A model generated the notes under the pieces. That model saw only the letters and a program-made list of their open reading frames with translations, did no database searches and had not been told where the DNA came from. A stretch of DNA of 64,000 nucleotides, taken from assembly GCA_900542185.1 (NCBI GenBank), contig UQMZ01000014.1, positions 10,788 to 74,787 of the forward strand, written 5' to 3'. This DNA comes from an uncultured Bacteroidales bacterium. Lineage in GTDB: Bacteria > Bacteroidota > Bacteroidia > Bacteroidales > Muribaculaceae. The translations under genes were made by a program, and so were the position numbers. Shown here one piece after another: positions 25,369 to 34,290 of this stretch. The stretch's first letter is position 1. Each line of letters opens with the position of its first letter.

Positions 25369-26088
25369 ATGAACCGTCAAAGCAATACATACACCATCAT
25401 CTATTCCACAGTTCTTGTAGTGCTTGTGGGAGTCGTGCTGTCGGTGGTCTATCAGGCACTGCGACCCAAACAGGTTGAGAATATACAGAACGACACGCGC
25501 CGCCAGATTCTGGCCGCCGCGCTGATCACGCCCACAGAGGGTCAGGATATAGCCACTCTGTGGCAGGAGCATATCACGGCTTCCTATATAGTGAACGACA
25601 AGGGTGAAAAAGTAACGGACGCCAAAGTGGATCCTTTCGACGTGAAGGTTGACCAGGAGGTGAAGAAGACCCCCGACCAGCGTCTGCTCCCCGTGTTCGA
25701 ATGCAATACGGACAAGGGCACGAAATACATTCTGCCCGTTTACGGTGCCGGACTCTGGGGCCCCATCTGGGGTTACATAGCGTTCGACAATAACGGCGAC
25801 ACCATCTACGGAGCCTATTTCGCACATCAGGGCGAGACTCCCGGACTTGGCGCCGAAATAGAAAAGCCCGCTTTCCAGAAGCAGTTCGAGGGCAAGGACG
25901 TATTCTCGACCGACGGTCAGTTCCAGAGCGTCAAGGTAGTGAAGAACGGTCAGGAACCTGCCACCGGCGCCTGGGTACACGCCATTTCCGGCGGTACCAT
26001 CACATCGCAGGGCGTTCAGAAAATGCTTCTTAACTCGTTGGAACCTTACTCGGCCTTCCTCGCCGCACTAAAATCTGATAACAAATGA
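25369..26088 (+). CDS. nqrC: Na+-translocating NADH:quinone reductase subunit C
   Basis: 239 residues. It has one N-terminal membrane helix (residues 10-30, then LRPKQVENIQNDTRRQILAA) and a periplasmic FMN_bind domain. The covalent FMN motif reads SGGT (Thr210 in HAISGGTITSQG) instead of the usual SGAT; the Gly for Ala change is unusual but the acceptor Thr remains. GLWGPIWGYIAF and GETPGLGAEI are further family signatures. The stop overlaps the nqrD start (ATGA), so translation is probably coupled. Confidence 0.94.
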   Translation: MNRQSNTYTIIYSTVLVVLVGVVLSVVYQALRPKQVENIQNDTRRQILAAALITPTEGQDIATLWQEHITASYIVNDKGEKVTDAKVDPFDVKVDQEVKKTPDQRLLPVFECNTDKGTKYILPVYGAGLWGPIWGYIAFDNNGDTIYGAYFAHQGETPGLGAEIEKPAFQKQFEGKDVFSTDGQFQSVKVVKNGQEPATGAWVHAISGGTITSQGVQKMLLNSLEPYSAFLAALKSDNK

Positions 26089-26708
26089 ACTGGAAAAAAT
26101 CATTCATACCTTTGGTAAACCCGTTGTCGAAGGACAACCCGGTCATAGTCCAGATTCTCGGTATATGTTCGGCGCTGGCCGTAACGGCCAAAATGGAGCC
26201 GGCCGTGGTGATGACCATCTCGGTGACAGCCGTACTCGCATTCGCCAACGTCATTATCTCGCTGATGCGCAAGACCATCCCTTCGTCCATCCGTATCATC
26301 GTGCAGCTGGTGGTCGTGGCCGCTTTGGTTGTGATAGTCGATCAGGTTTTGAAGGCTTATAATTACGAAGTCTCCAAGGCGCTGTCGGTGTTCATAGGCC
26401 TTATCATCACCAACTGTATCATCATGGGACGCCTTGAGGCTTTCGCCCTCAACAACCGCCCCTGGCCGGCATTCCTCGACGGTATCGGTAACGGACTCGG
26501 ATACGGTATAATCCTGATTATAGTCAGCTTCTTCCGCGAGCTGTTAGGGAGTGGCACTATCTTTGGATTCCAGATATTCCCCGACTTCTGGTACGAGGCC
26601 GGATACATGAACAACGGTCTGATGATTCTGCCGCCTATGGCGCTCATCGTGGTGGCCTGCATCATCTGGGTGCACCGTTCCGTCAACAAGGATCTGCAGG
26701 AAAAATAA
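26085..26708 (+). CDS. nqrD: Na+-translocating NADH:quinone reductase subunit D
   Basis: 207 residues with about six membrane helices. NqrD and NqrE are paralogous, inverted membrane subunits that hold an iron centre between them. The marks are the N-terminal NPLSKDNPVIVQILGICSAL, the cysteine-bearing GLIITNCIIMGRLEAFA and the ending IIWVHRSV. It begins within the nqrC stop and is followed by nqrE after 18 bp. Confidence 0.94.
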   Translation: MNWKKSFIPLVNPLSKDNPVIVQILGICSALAVTAKMEPAVVMTISVTAVLAFANVIISLMRKTIPSSIRIIVQLVVVAALVVIVDQVLKAYNYEVSKALSVFIGLIITNCIIMGRLEAFALNNRPWPAFLDGIGNGLGYGIILIIVSFFRELLGSGTIFGFQIFPDFWYEAGYMNNGLMILPPMALIVVACIIWVHRSVNKDLQEK

Positions 26709-26726
26709 TCACATTCACTCGAAATA

Positions 26727-27341
26727 ATGGAAAATTTAAATTTGTTCATACGGTCGATATTCATCGACAACATGATATTCGCCTATTTCTTGGGAATGTG
26801 TTCGTTCCTGGCGGTATCCAAAAACGTTAAGACAGCCTTCGGTCTGGGCGTGGCGGTTACGTTCGTACTGCTGATCGCGCTTCCCGTTTCGTGGTGCATC
26901 AACGAGTATCTGCTGAAACCCGGCGCGTTGAGCTGGCTGGGCAAGGAATATGCCGAAACCGACATATCGTTCCTGGGCCTGATTATGTTCATCGCGGTTA
27001 TCGCCGCCCTGGTGCAGATTCTGGAAATGGTAATAGAGAAATACACCCCGGCGCTGTATAACTCGTTAGGTATATTCCTGCCGCTTATCGCAGTGAACTG
27101 CGCCATCCTGGGTGCCGTGCTGTTCATGCAGCAACGCGAGTTCAGCAACGCCTGGACAGCCACTGTTTACGGTGCCGGTTCCGGTATCGGCTGGCTTCTG
27201 GCCATCACCTGTCTGGCCGCAATCCGCGAACGTCTTGACAATTCCAAAGTGCCCGCCCCGCTGCGCGGCGTCGGAATCACTTTCATCATCACCGGCCTCA
27301 TGGGCATCGCGTTCATGAGCTTCCTCGGCATTAAACTTTGA
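26727..27341 (+). CDS. nqrE: Na+-translocating NADH:quinone reductase subunit E
   Basis: 204 residues, six predicted membrane helices. The family pattern is clear in FIDNMIFAYFLGMCSFLAVS near the start and PLIAVNCAILGAVLFMQQRE in the middle; the two Cys residues in these runs correspond to the iron ligands shared with NqrD. The C-terminus GIAFMSFLGIKL matches the family end. The stop codon lies 11 bp before the nqrF start. Confidence 0.94.
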   Translation: MENLNLFIRSIFIDNMIFAYFLGMCSFLAVSKNVKTAFGLGVAVTFVLLIALPVSWCINEYLLKPGALSWLGKEYAETDISFLGLIMFIAVIAALVQILEMVIEKYTPALYNSLGIFLPLIAVNCAILGAVLFMQQREFSNAWTATVYGAGSGIGWLLAITCLAAIRERLDNSKVPAPLRGVGITFIITGLMGIAFMSFLGIKL

Positions 27342-27352
27342 TTCTATCGGCT

Positions 27353-28642
27353 ATGTATATCTGCGATATAATTTGGAACAACGTTCTGGTGGCAGGCCTG
27401 ATATTCCTGATAATTGTCCTGGCCCTGACCATCATACTGTTAGTGTGCAAGCATTGGCTTGTGAATTCGGGCGAGGTAGCCATAGACATCAACGACGGCT
27501 CCAAGCTGCTTCATGCCCAGGCAGGCAAGTCGCTGCTGGCCACATTGGGCGAGAACGGCGTGCATCTGTCGTCGGCCTGCGGCGGTAAGGGCAGCTGCGG
27601 TCAGTGCAAGGTTCAGGTTCTTTCCGGCGGCGGAGACATACTTCCCACCGAGGCCGTCCACTTCAGCCGTAAGGAAATCAAGGACCACTGGCGCCTCGGA
27701 TGCCAGGTCAAGGTGAAGAACGACCTGGCCATCAAGGTGTCTGAATCCGCTCTCGACGTCAAGGAATGGGAATGCGAGGTTATCTCCAACAAGAACGTGG
27801 CTACGTTCATCAAGGAGTTCATCGTCAAGCTGCCTGAGGGCGAGCACATGAACTTCATCCCCGGAAGCTACGCCCAGATCCGCATACCAAAATATGAGAT
27901 GACATACGACGGTGACATCGACAAGTCGCTGATCGGCGACGAATACCTGCCGGCATGGCAGAAGTTCGGTCTGTTCGGACTCAAAGCCAAGAACGACGAG
28001 GAGACGGTACGCGCCTACTCCATGGCCAACTATCCCGAGGAGGGCGACCGCATCATGCTGACTGTCCGCATCGCTACGCCTCCCTTCAAACCGAAGCCTC
28101 AGGTCGGCTTCCAGGATGTGCCCTGCGGTATCGCCTCCAGCTACATCTTCTCCCTCAAGCCGGGCGACAAGGTCATGATGTCCGGTCCTTACGGAGACTT
28201 CCACCCCATCGTCGACTCCAAGGCCGAGATGATCTGGGTGGGCGGCGGCGCCGGTATGGCACCCCTCCGCGCACAGATCATGTGGATGACCAAGACACTG
28301 CACACCACCGACCGCAAGATGAGCTACTTCTACGGCGCCCGCGCACTTAACGAGGTGTTCTATCTCCAGGACTTCCTGCAGCTTGAGAAGGAGTTCCCCA
28401 ACTTCAAGTTCCATCTGGCTCTGGACCGTCCCGATCCGGCAGCCGATGCGGCAGGCGTGGCGTACACTCCCGGCTTCGTGCACGACGTGATGTTCAAGAC
28501 ATACCTCAAGGATCATCCCGCTCCCGAGGATATCGAGTATTATATGTGCGGCCCCGGCCCGATGAGCAATGCCGTGAACAATATGCTCTACAACCTCGGC
28601 GTCGAGCCGTCGTCTATCCATTACGACAACTTCGGAGGCTAA
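27353..28642 (+). CDS. nqrF: Na+-translocating NADH:quinone reductase subunit F
   Basis: 429 residues from the ATG at 27353; a TTG at 27338 overlaps the nqrE stop and is less likely. NqrF is the electron entry subunit: one N-terminal helix (residues 11-32), a 2Fe-2S ferredoxin domain with Cys76, Cys82, Cys85 and Cys117, and an FAD/NADH oxidoreductase domain. The FAD site is seen in VRAYSMANYP and the NADH-side motifs in WVGGGAGMAPLRAQ and YYMCGPGPM. It closes the nqr operon and is followed by a perfect hairpin. Confidence 0.95.
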   Translation: MYICDIIWNNVLVAGLIFLIIVLALTIILLVCKHWLVNSGEVAIDINDGSKLLHAQAGKSLLATLGENGVHLSSACGGKGSCGQCKVQVLSGGGDILPTEAVHFSRKEIKDHWRLGCQVKVKNDLAIKVSESALDVKEWECEVISNKNVATFIKEFIVKLPEGEHMNFIPGSYAQIRIPKYEMTYDGDIDKSLIGDEYLPAWQKFGLFGLKAKNDEETVRAYSMANYPEEGDRIMLTVRIATPPFKPKPQVGFQDVPCGIASSYIFSLKPGDKVMMSGPYGDFHPIVDSKAEMIWVGGGAGMAPLRAQIMWMTKTLHTTDRKMSYFYGARALNEVFYLQDFLQLEKEFPNFKFHLALDRPDPAADAAGVAYTPGFVHDVMFKTYLKDHPAPEDIEYYMCGPGPMSNAVNNMLYNLGVEPSSIHYDNFGG

Positions 28643-28666
28643 TTTATCCGGCAGCATCATACTGTG

Positions 28667-28687
28667 GTGGCACCCCGCGGGTGCCAC
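28667..28687 (+). terminator. Hairpin after nqrF
   Basis: GTGGCACCC and GGGTGCCAC form a perfect 9-bp stem with a CGC loop 25 bp after the nqrF stop. No T run follows, so it may need Rho or act as a 3' stabiliser. Confidence 0.55.
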
Positions 28688-28764
28688 TTCCGGTACTCGC
28701 CGCCCATAGCCCCGATTACAGCCATACAGCAGTATAAATCACATACCTTAATACTAACACAACC

Positions 28765-30045
28765 ATGCAGAGAGACAATCAGATTTTCGACATCATCGAC
28801 CGCGAGCACTTGCGTCAGCGTCGCGGCATAGAGTTGATCGCCAGCGAGAACTTTGTCAGCGACGAAGTGATGCGCGCCATGGGATCATGTCTCACCAACA
28901 AATATGCCGAAGGCTATCCCGGCAAGCGTTATTACGGCGGATGCCAGGTAGTGGACGAGGCCGAGAATCTGGCCATTGAGCGTGCCAAGAAACTGTTCGG
29001 CGCGGAATGGGCCAACGTACAGCCTCACAGTGGCGCACAGGCCAACATGGCTGTATTCATGGCCTGTCTGAATGCCGGCGACACATTCATGGGCATGGAC
29101 CTGTCTCACGGCGGTCACCTGTCGCACGGAAGCCCCGTTAACTTCTCCGGACTTATGTTCCGCCCCATCAGCTATACTGTTGACAAGGAGACGGGACGCG
29201 TCAATTACGAGGAGATGGAAACCAAAGCCCGTGCCGAGCGTCCGAAGCTGATCATAGCCGGCGCAAGCGCTTACAGCCGCGACTGGGACTACAAACGCAT
29301 CCGCGCCCTCGCTGATGAAATCGGCGCCATCTTCATGGTGGATATGGCTCATCCCGCAGGTCTTATTGCTGCCGGGCTGCTCGATAACCCCGTGAAGTAT
29401 GCTCACATCGTCACCACCACAACCCACAAGACCCTCCGAGGTCCCCGCGGCGGCATGATACTGATGGGCAAGGATTTCGACAATCCCTGGGGCAAGACCA
29501 CTCCTAAGGGTGAGATAAAGAAGATGTCTCAGCTTCTCGACTCCGCAGTATTCCCGGGCGTACAGGGTGGTCCCCTGGAGCATGTCATAGCAGCCAAGGC
29601 AGTTGCTTTCGGCGAGGCACTGCAGCCCGAGTGGAAGGCTTACGCCGAGCAAGTGCTGAAGAATGCCAAGGCTCTGGCCAACGCTCTGATTGCACGCGGT
29701 TATAAGCTGATATCCGACGGCACCGACAACCACTGCATGTTAGTTGACCTTCGCACCAAGTTCCCCGAAATGAGCGGCAAGAAGGCCGAGCGCGTACTTG
29801 TCGAGGCTGACATCACCGCCAACAAGAACATGGTGCCTTACGACACCCGCAGCCCGTTCCTGACCAGCGGCCTTCGCTTCGGCACGGCTGCAATCACCAC
29901 CCGTGGCGCCAAGGAGGATATGATGGAGGTCATAGCCGATTTCATCGACCGTGTGCTTACCGATCCCGACAACGAACAGAACATCGCTCAGGTTCGCTCG
30001 GAGGTGAACGAACTGATGAACGCTTATCCCATGTTCGCATGGTGA
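28765..30045 (+). CDS. glyA: Serine hydroxymethyltransferase
   Basis: 426 residues, full length. This PLP enzyme interconverts serine and glycine with tetrahydrofolate and supplies one-carbon units. The start (QRRGIELIASENFVSDEVM), the substrate segment YAEGYPGKRYYGGC, and the PLP lysine Lys222 in TTTTHKTLRGPRGG are all intact. The last codons overlap the start of bioD, so the two genes are probably translated from one message, although their pathways differ. Confidence 0.96.
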   Translation: MQRDNQIFDIIDREHLRQRRGIELIASENFVSDEVMRAMGSCLTNKYAEGYPGKRYYGGCQVVDEAENLAIERAKKLFGAEWANVQPHSGAQANMAVFMACLNAGDTFMGMDLSHGGHLSHGSPVNFSGLMFRPISYTVDKETGRVNYEEMETKARAERPKLIIAGASAYSRDWDYKRIRALADEIGAIFMVDMAHPAGLIAAGLLDNPVKYAHIVTTTTHKTLRGPRGGMILMGKDFDNPWGKTTPKGEIKKMSQLLDSAVFPGVQGGPLEHVIAAKAVAFGEALQPEWKAYAEQVLKNAKALANALIARGYKLISDGTDNHCMLVDLRTKFPEMSGKKAERVLVEADITANKNMVPYDTRSPFLTSGLRFGTAAITTRGAKEDMMEVIADFIDRVLTDPDNEQNIAQVRSEVNELMNAYPMFAW

Positions 30046-30689
30046 TACAGTGGCCCGAACGACTTTTCATTACCGGCATCGATACCGATGCCGGTAAATC
30101 ATACGTCACCGGCCGGCTGGCTGTAATGATGATGCGTGATGGACTCAGGCCCATCACGCAGAAATTCGTACAGACCGGCAATCACGACATTTCAGAGGAC
30201 ATCGAAGTACACCGTCACATCATGGGCACAGGGATGCTTCCTGTAGATAAGCAACGCCTCACGGCTCCGCTCATCTACTCCTACCCCGCTTCGCCCGAAC
30301 TCGCCGCAAGCATCGACGGCACAGTCGTGGACACCGACAGGATTGCCGAATGCACCGAATTGCTTCTGCACGAATACGACCATGTGCTGATTGAAGGCGC
30401 CGGTGGCCTGATGGTGCCGCTGAAAGGTGATTACCTCACCATCGACTATATCCGCGACCACAAGCTGCCTGTGGTGCTCGTCACAAACGCCACGCTCGGA
30501 TCCATCAACCATACCTTGCTGGCCCTCAACGCCATAAGTACATACGGACTCAAGCTGTTCGCAGTGGTGTTCAACCACCATTTCGACAACGACAAACCGA
30601 TAGCCGAAGACACTCACCGATACGTAGAATCGTGGGTCGAGAGGCATAATCCCGACACCCTGTTTATCGATGTGGAGTCATTGACATGA
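30039..30689 (+). CDS. bioD: Dethiobiotin synthetase
   Basis: 216 residues. BioD closes the ureido ring of dethiobiotin from 7,8-diaminopelargonate, CO2 and ATP. The P-loop is GIDTDAGKS (Lys20), with EGAGGLMVPL at about residue 121 and NATLGSINHT later, all family hallmarks. The ATG at 30039 overlaps the glyA end; a GTG at 30042 is the alternative. The other biotin genes present, bioA-bioF-bioG/C, lie 6 kb downstream on the same strand; bioB is not in the window. Confidence 0.92.
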   Translation: MVIQWPERLFITGIDTDAGKSYVTGRLAVMMMRDGLRPITQKFVQTGNHDISEDIEVHRHIMGTGMLPVDKQRLTAPLIYSYPASPELAASIDGTVVDTDRIAECTELLLHEYDHVLIEGAGGLMVPLKGDYLTIDYIRDHKLPVVLVTNATLGSINHTLLALNAISTYGLKLFAVVFNHHFDNDKPIAEDTHRYVESWVERHNPDTLFIDVESLT

Positions 30690-30741
30690 TTTCCGTTACA
30701 ATTTATGCGCGGAAATTTCGTTAACCACAATAAGAGATAGT

Positions 30742-31503
30742 ATGAATGTCAATACACAAACGCGACAACCTTTGAAAGACGCACAATCAGATATACAGAA
30801 TACAGAAGCAATACATACCAAAATAAATTCCGCCCCTACAGATGTGGAACGAGTAGTAAGCATCTCCAAGCAGGAGCTTGCTGTGCTGCCCGTGGCCGCA
30901 TTTCCCGGCAAGATTGTAATGGTAGACCGTCCCGAGAAAGTATCTGAAGCCGTCAGCGCATTGTGTGCCGAAGCGGTTATAGGTTTTGATACGGAAACCA
31001 AACCCAGTTTCCGCCGGGGACATTCCAATAATGTGGCGTTGCTGCAGCTGTCAACCCATACCACCTGCTATCTGTTCCGCCTCAATATGATAGGAATGTA
31101 TCCGGAGGTGCGCAGACTGCTTGAGAATCCCGACATCATCAAGATCGGAGTATCCATCCACGATGACTTCCACAATCTGCACAAGCTTTACGACATGACC
31201 CCACAGGGATTCATAGACCTGCAGAGCTATGTCAAGGATTATGACATCATTGACAACAGTCTGTCGCGCATCTATGCCATTCTGTTCGGCAAACGCATCA
31301 GCAAGGGACAGCGCCTAACCAACTGGGAGGCTCCGGAACTTACAATCCATCAGCAGGAATACGCCAGCCTCGACGCATACGCCTGTATCCAGATCTACGA
31401 CCATCTGAACCGATATGGCTTTGATCCAGCCTCATCGCCGTATTACCATACTCTCGAGGAACTGCATCCCACCCCTGTAACACAGGACCAGCATACCGCC
31501 TGA
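30742..31503 (+). CDS. 3'-5' exonuclease, RNase D-like
   Basis: 253 residues. DEDDy exonuclease motifs are visible: ExoI as IGFDTETKPSF (near residue 80), ExoII as VSIHDDFHNLHK, and ExoIII as YASLDAYACIQIYD with the Tyr-x3-Asp spacing. No HRDC domain is present, so it is a stand-alone exonuclease module as in many Bacteroidetes, not a complete RNase D. The first 45 residues are polar and probably flexible. Substrate (RNA or DNA) unknown. Confidence 0.85.
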   Translation: MNVNTQTRQPLKDAQSDIQNTEAIHTKINSAPTDVERVVSISKQELAVLPVAAFPGKIVMVDRPEKVSEAVSALCAEAVIGFDTETKPSFRRGHSNNVALLQLSTHTTCYLFRLNMIGMYPEVRRLLENPDIIKIGVSIHDDFHNLHKLYDMTPQGFIDLQSYVKDYDIIDNSLSRIYAILFGKRISKGQRLTNWEAPELTIHQQEYASLDAYACIQIYDHLNRYGFDPASSPYYHTLEELHPTPVTQDQHTA

Positions 31504-31539
31504 TTTATCACACTGAATCTGCGCACAGTCCGATTTATC

Positions 31540-31755
31540 ATGAATAGAATCCCAGATTCCCGTAAACGCATTCCGCGTTCAGTATGGCTGCCAACGCTAT
31601 TGCTATGCTATCTGGCAGCCATGAGCATATATTTCGGCGGCGACCTGATCCGTAACGGCGAGACGACCCGACTCATAGTCGTGTCCGCCATCGAACTGGC
31701 CCTTATCGCCGCCCTCTACTTCTTCCTCAAGAGGAAGGAAGCCCGCAAGAAATAG
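31540..31755 (+). CDS. Small two-helix membrane protein
   Basis: 71 residues with a basic N-terminus (MNRIPDSRKRIPRSV), two hydrophobic helices (WLPTLLLCYLAAMSIYFGG and LIVVSAIELALIAALYFFL) and a very basic tail RKEARKK. By the positive-inside rule both ends face the cytosol. It is convergent with lpxH, with two bases between the genes. Function unknown. Confidence 0.6.
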   Translation: MNRIPDSRKRIPRSVWLPTLLLCYLAAMSIYFGGDLIRNGETTRLIVVSAIELALIAALYFFLKRKEARKK

Positions 31756-31757
31756 TC

Positions 31758-32501
31758 TTATACAGGAATTGAAGACAGTTCGAATCGGGCACCGTCCCAG
31801 TGGCCGAAACTGAAATGAGTAATCCAATCGCCCAGCACTATCATCTCGGTGTCAGGCGCCAGCGGCTCCTGCAGCATGACGTGCAGGTGGCCGTAAATGA
31901 AATAATTGATGTCTGGGTGAGTCTTAAGGTAATCAAGGCTATATTTGCGCAGGTTTTCCACCATCGCGCCCGTGGATTCGTAACCCGAACTGCCGCCGGT
32001 CTTGCGGCTATGACTCGACCAGTTGTAGGCAAACGGCACCGTCCATCGCGGATGTATGGCCGAGAACAATTTCTGACAGAACTTATTGCGGAACAGACCG
32101 CGCATCAGACGGAACGCCGGCTTCAGCTCCCCTACGCCGTCACCGTGCGTCATATAGAACTTCCGTCCGTCTATCACTTCTGTCATGTCGCCGTCCACTA
32201 CCTCTATGCCTAATTCGTTCGGGATATAATCGTAAATCCAGATGTCATGGTTGCCTATCAGCCACACGATGCGTATGCCGCTGTCACTGAGTTCGGCCAG
32301 TTTCCCGAAGAATCTCACGAATCCACGGGGCACTACATACCTGTATTCGTACCAATAATCCAGAATGTCGCCCAACAGATACAGCACATCGGCCTTTCTC
32401 TTGATGGAATCAAGAAAACTGACTACCCGACGCTCCGCCTCTATCCTGTCTTTGAAATAGGGCGCTCCTAAATGTAAGTCGCTCAGGAAATATGCCTGCA
32501 T
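31758..32501 (-). CDS. lpxH: UDP-2,3-diacylglucosamine pyrophosphatase-like phosphoesterase
   Basis: 247 residues. LpxH makes lipid X from UDP-2,3-diacylglucosamine in lipid A synthesis, at the inner membrane surface. The calcineurin-like metal motifs are in order: SDLHLG at the start, GDILDYW, GNHD, THGDG and GHLH. Bacteroidetes usually have this form of the enzyme. The family also includes other phosphoesterases, so the exact role rests on length and motif spacing. The ATG at 32501 places SDLHLG at residue 7, as expected. Confidence 0.85.
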   Translation of the reverse strand: MQAYFLSDLHLGAPYFKDRIEAERRVVSFLDSIKRKADVLYLLGDILDYWYEYRYVVPRGFVRFFGKLAELSDSGIRIVWLIGNHDIWIYDYIPNELGIEVVDGDMTEVIDGRKFYMTHGDGVGELKPAFRLMRGLFRNKFCQKLFSAIHPRWTVPFAYNWSSHSRKTGGSSGYESTGAMVENLRKYSLDYLKTHPDINYFIYGHLHVMLQEPLAPDTEMIVLGDWITHFSFGHWDGARFELSSIPV

Positions 32502-32568
32502 TTATGGGGGACCTGTCTTAATTAGAATCAGTATGTATGAATCCTTGGGTTTAATTTATAACGTGTAT

Positions 32569-32910
32569 TTACAGGAAACCAAGTTCCAATTTGGCTTCCT
32601 CGCTCATCATGTTCTGGTTCCATTCCGGCTGGAACACCAGGCGAAGATCCACCTTCTTGGGACCTTCGATGCTCACCAGCTTCTGTCGCACGTCCTCCAG
32701 GAGAAAATCGGCAGCCGGACACGAGGGAGCGGTCAGCGTCATGTCAACATGCAGCGTTTTCTCAGCCTCGTCATATTCCACTCTATAAATCAGTCCTAAA
32801 TTATATATGTCAACTGGAATTTCAGGGTCATATACCGTCTTCAGCAGATTCACTGCCGCAGACTCTATGCGAAATGCCTCGCCTTCCTTCCTCTCCTCTT
32901 TTTCTTCCAT
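32569..32910 (-). CDS. SufT/MIP18-type iron-sulfur assembly protein (DUF59)
   Basis: 113 residues from the ATG at 32910; a longer frame begins at 32943 with 11 poorly conserved residues. The DUF59 core reads TVYDPEIPVDIYNLGLIY, then DMTLTAPSCPAADFL with the conserved Cys, then VFQPEWNQNMMSEEAK. Proteins of this family help insert or carry Fe-S clusters in the cytosol. The acidic Glu/Lys-rich start is typical of SufT-like proteins. It sits between a small barrel gene and lpxH on the same strand. Confidence 0.82.
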   Translation of the reverse strand: MEEKEERKEGEAFRIESAAVNLLKTVYDPEIPVDIYNLGLIYRVEYDEAEKTLHVDMTLTAPSCPAADFLLEDVRQKLVSIEGPKKVDLRLVFQPEWNQNMMSEEAKLELGFL

Positions 32911-32946
32911 ATCTACATTAGAATAATATGACCGCATTTGCACGCG

Positions 32947-33555
32947 TCAGAACAATACCGCAAAATTGACGAACCAGCTGTTGGTCTGCGCCGAGAAGTT
33001 ATCAAGCTGAATGGTACGCATGTCGTAGGTCAGACCCCAAAGATATCCGGCTGTGATCTGATACCGTTTGTACAGTTCCACGCCGAGACCGCATTGTATT
33101 CCGACCGAGCCAGCCGGATTCTCGATAACCGGGCACTTGGAATGGTCCAGATTGAAATTGAACAACGGGCCTGCGAATACTATGGGTGCGAGATAATTCT
33201 CGAATCCATTCATGCGCGTCCATTTGAAACGCAGGTTAACGGGAATCTGAAGGGTATGGAAATAGAGGTTTTCGTTACCCATTCCCTGCGAGGCCCATAC
33301 CTTCTGGTCGCCGAAATGCACCCGGGCACCGCGCATGGTGTATTTCACGGCCATATCGATGCCGAAACCGATACCGGGTATCATCAGCTCGCCCATCACG
33401 CCGGCGCTGAATCCGCACAACTGATCGGTCTCAACTAACTTCTGCTTCCACAGATAATCACTGACGGTCAGACCGACAGTCGGGCCCCAGCGAAACTTCG
33501 CCGAGGCTCCGAATGCGATCGTGGCCATCAGTAAGATTGCCAATACTTTTTTCAT
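32947..33555 (-). CDS. Outer-membrane beta-barrel protein (PorT-like)
   Basis: 202 residues. A signal peptide (MKKVLAILLMATIAFGASAK) is followed by alternating strands with aromatic ends such as GIGFGIDMAVKYTM, LQIPVNLRFKW and LYKRYQITAGYLWGLTY, and the protein ends in NFAVLF, with the terminal Phe typical for barrels handled by BamA. This fits an eight-stranded OMP_b-brl/PorT-like barrel. It is a paralogue of the next gene upstream (33570-34208), with the same order of strand motifs. Ligand unknown. Confidence 0.8.
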   Translation of the reverse strand: MKKVLAILLMATIAFGASAKFRWGPTVGLTVSDYLWKQKLVETDQLCGFSAGVMGELMIPGIGFGIDMAVKYTMRGARVHFGDQKVWASQGMGNENLYFHTLQIPVNLRFKWTRMNGFENYLAPIVFAGPLFNFNLDHSKCPVIENPAGSVGIQCGLGVELYKRYQITAGYLWGLTYDMRTIQLDNFSAQTNSWFVNFAVLF

Positions 33556-33569
33556 CTATTCTATTTGGA

Positions 33570-34208
33570 TTAGAACAGCCATGCGGCCGTCACTGTCCAG
33601 TAATTGGTTTTAGCTTTAAGTTTCCCTGCGTTTGTCGGTATTCCCAATATTTCCTTATCCTTCATAATATTGTTGATACCGAATCCATAGCCTGCGCCTA
33701 TCTGAAGATGATTGATGAACTCCAGACCTACGCCAACGTTCCATGTCCACTGGGCGGTCTTGGTGCGCAGATTCAGATCGTTGTTATCCTTATCAAGCTT
33801 CAAGGCAACAGCCGGTCCCGTAAAGATGTAGGGAGAGAAGATTTTTTTCAATACCGGAATACCTATCTTATACTTGATATTCAAGGGAATCTCAAGGAAA
33901 TTCTTTCCGAATTTCGGGTGCATGTTCTGATTCGTACCTGTCACATCTTCTTCTACCTGATAGTCCATGTACGTGTACATCAACGACAAATCCAGGCCAA
34001 GGCTCAGAGGTGTCATATATTCTGCCTGAACACCGAGGGTGAAGCCGCAATTGTTCGATCCATCGAACAACTGTCCCATTCCTCCTGACGTACTCAGTTT
34101 GTTCACGTTCAGACCGATACGCGGTCCGATCTTAAAACCGGCCTGTGCCTGCGCCGCGTAGCCGAGGCCCATAGTCACTACCAGCAGTAATGCAAGTGTC
34201 TTTTTCAT
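33570..34208 (-). CDS. Outer-membrane beta-barrel protein (PorT-like)
   Basis: 212 residues. It has a signal peptide (MKKTLALLLVVTMGLGYAAQ), eight probable strands including LSLGLDLSLMYTYM, FLEIPLNIKYKIGI, YIFTGPAVALKL and LQIGAGYGFGINN, and a C-terminal WTVTAAWLF. It shares its layout with the neighbouring barrel at 32947, and the tandem pair probably arose by duplication. The gene is divergent from priA across an 82-bp region that carries -7 boxes for both. Function unknown. Confidence 0.8.
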   Translation of the reverse strand: MKKTLALLLVVTMGLGYAAQAQAGFKIGPRIGLNVNKLSTSGGMGQLFDGSNNCGFTLGVQAEYMTPLSLGLDLSLMYTYMDYQVEEDVTGTNQNMHPKFGKNFLEIPLNIKYKIGIPVLKKIFSPYIFTGPAVALKLDKDNNDLNLRTKTAQWTWNVGVGLEFINHLQIGAGYGFGINNIMKDKEILGIPTNAGKLKAKTNYWTVTAAWLF

Positions 34209-34257
34209 ATTCTCTCTCTTTGCTTATTCTATTTGCTATTCTATTAGTTTTGCGCCA

Positions 34258-34265
34258 CAAAGTTA
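34258..34265 (-). promoter_or_regulatory. -7 box TAACTTTG for the barrel operon
   Basis: A perfect TAnnTTTG on the minus strand, 50 bp before the ATG at 34208. No TTG is found at the usual spacing upstream, so the call is moderate. Confidence 0.45.
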
Positions 34266-34278
34266 ACAAAAAATTTTG

Positions 34279-34286
34279 TAAATTTG
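34279..34286 (+). promoter_or_regulatory. -7 box TAAATTTG for priA
   Basis: A perfect TAnnTTTG ending four bases before the priA ATG; no TTG at 19-21 bp upstream. If used, the transcript would be leaderless. Confidence 0.45.
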
Positions 34287-34290
34287 CATT

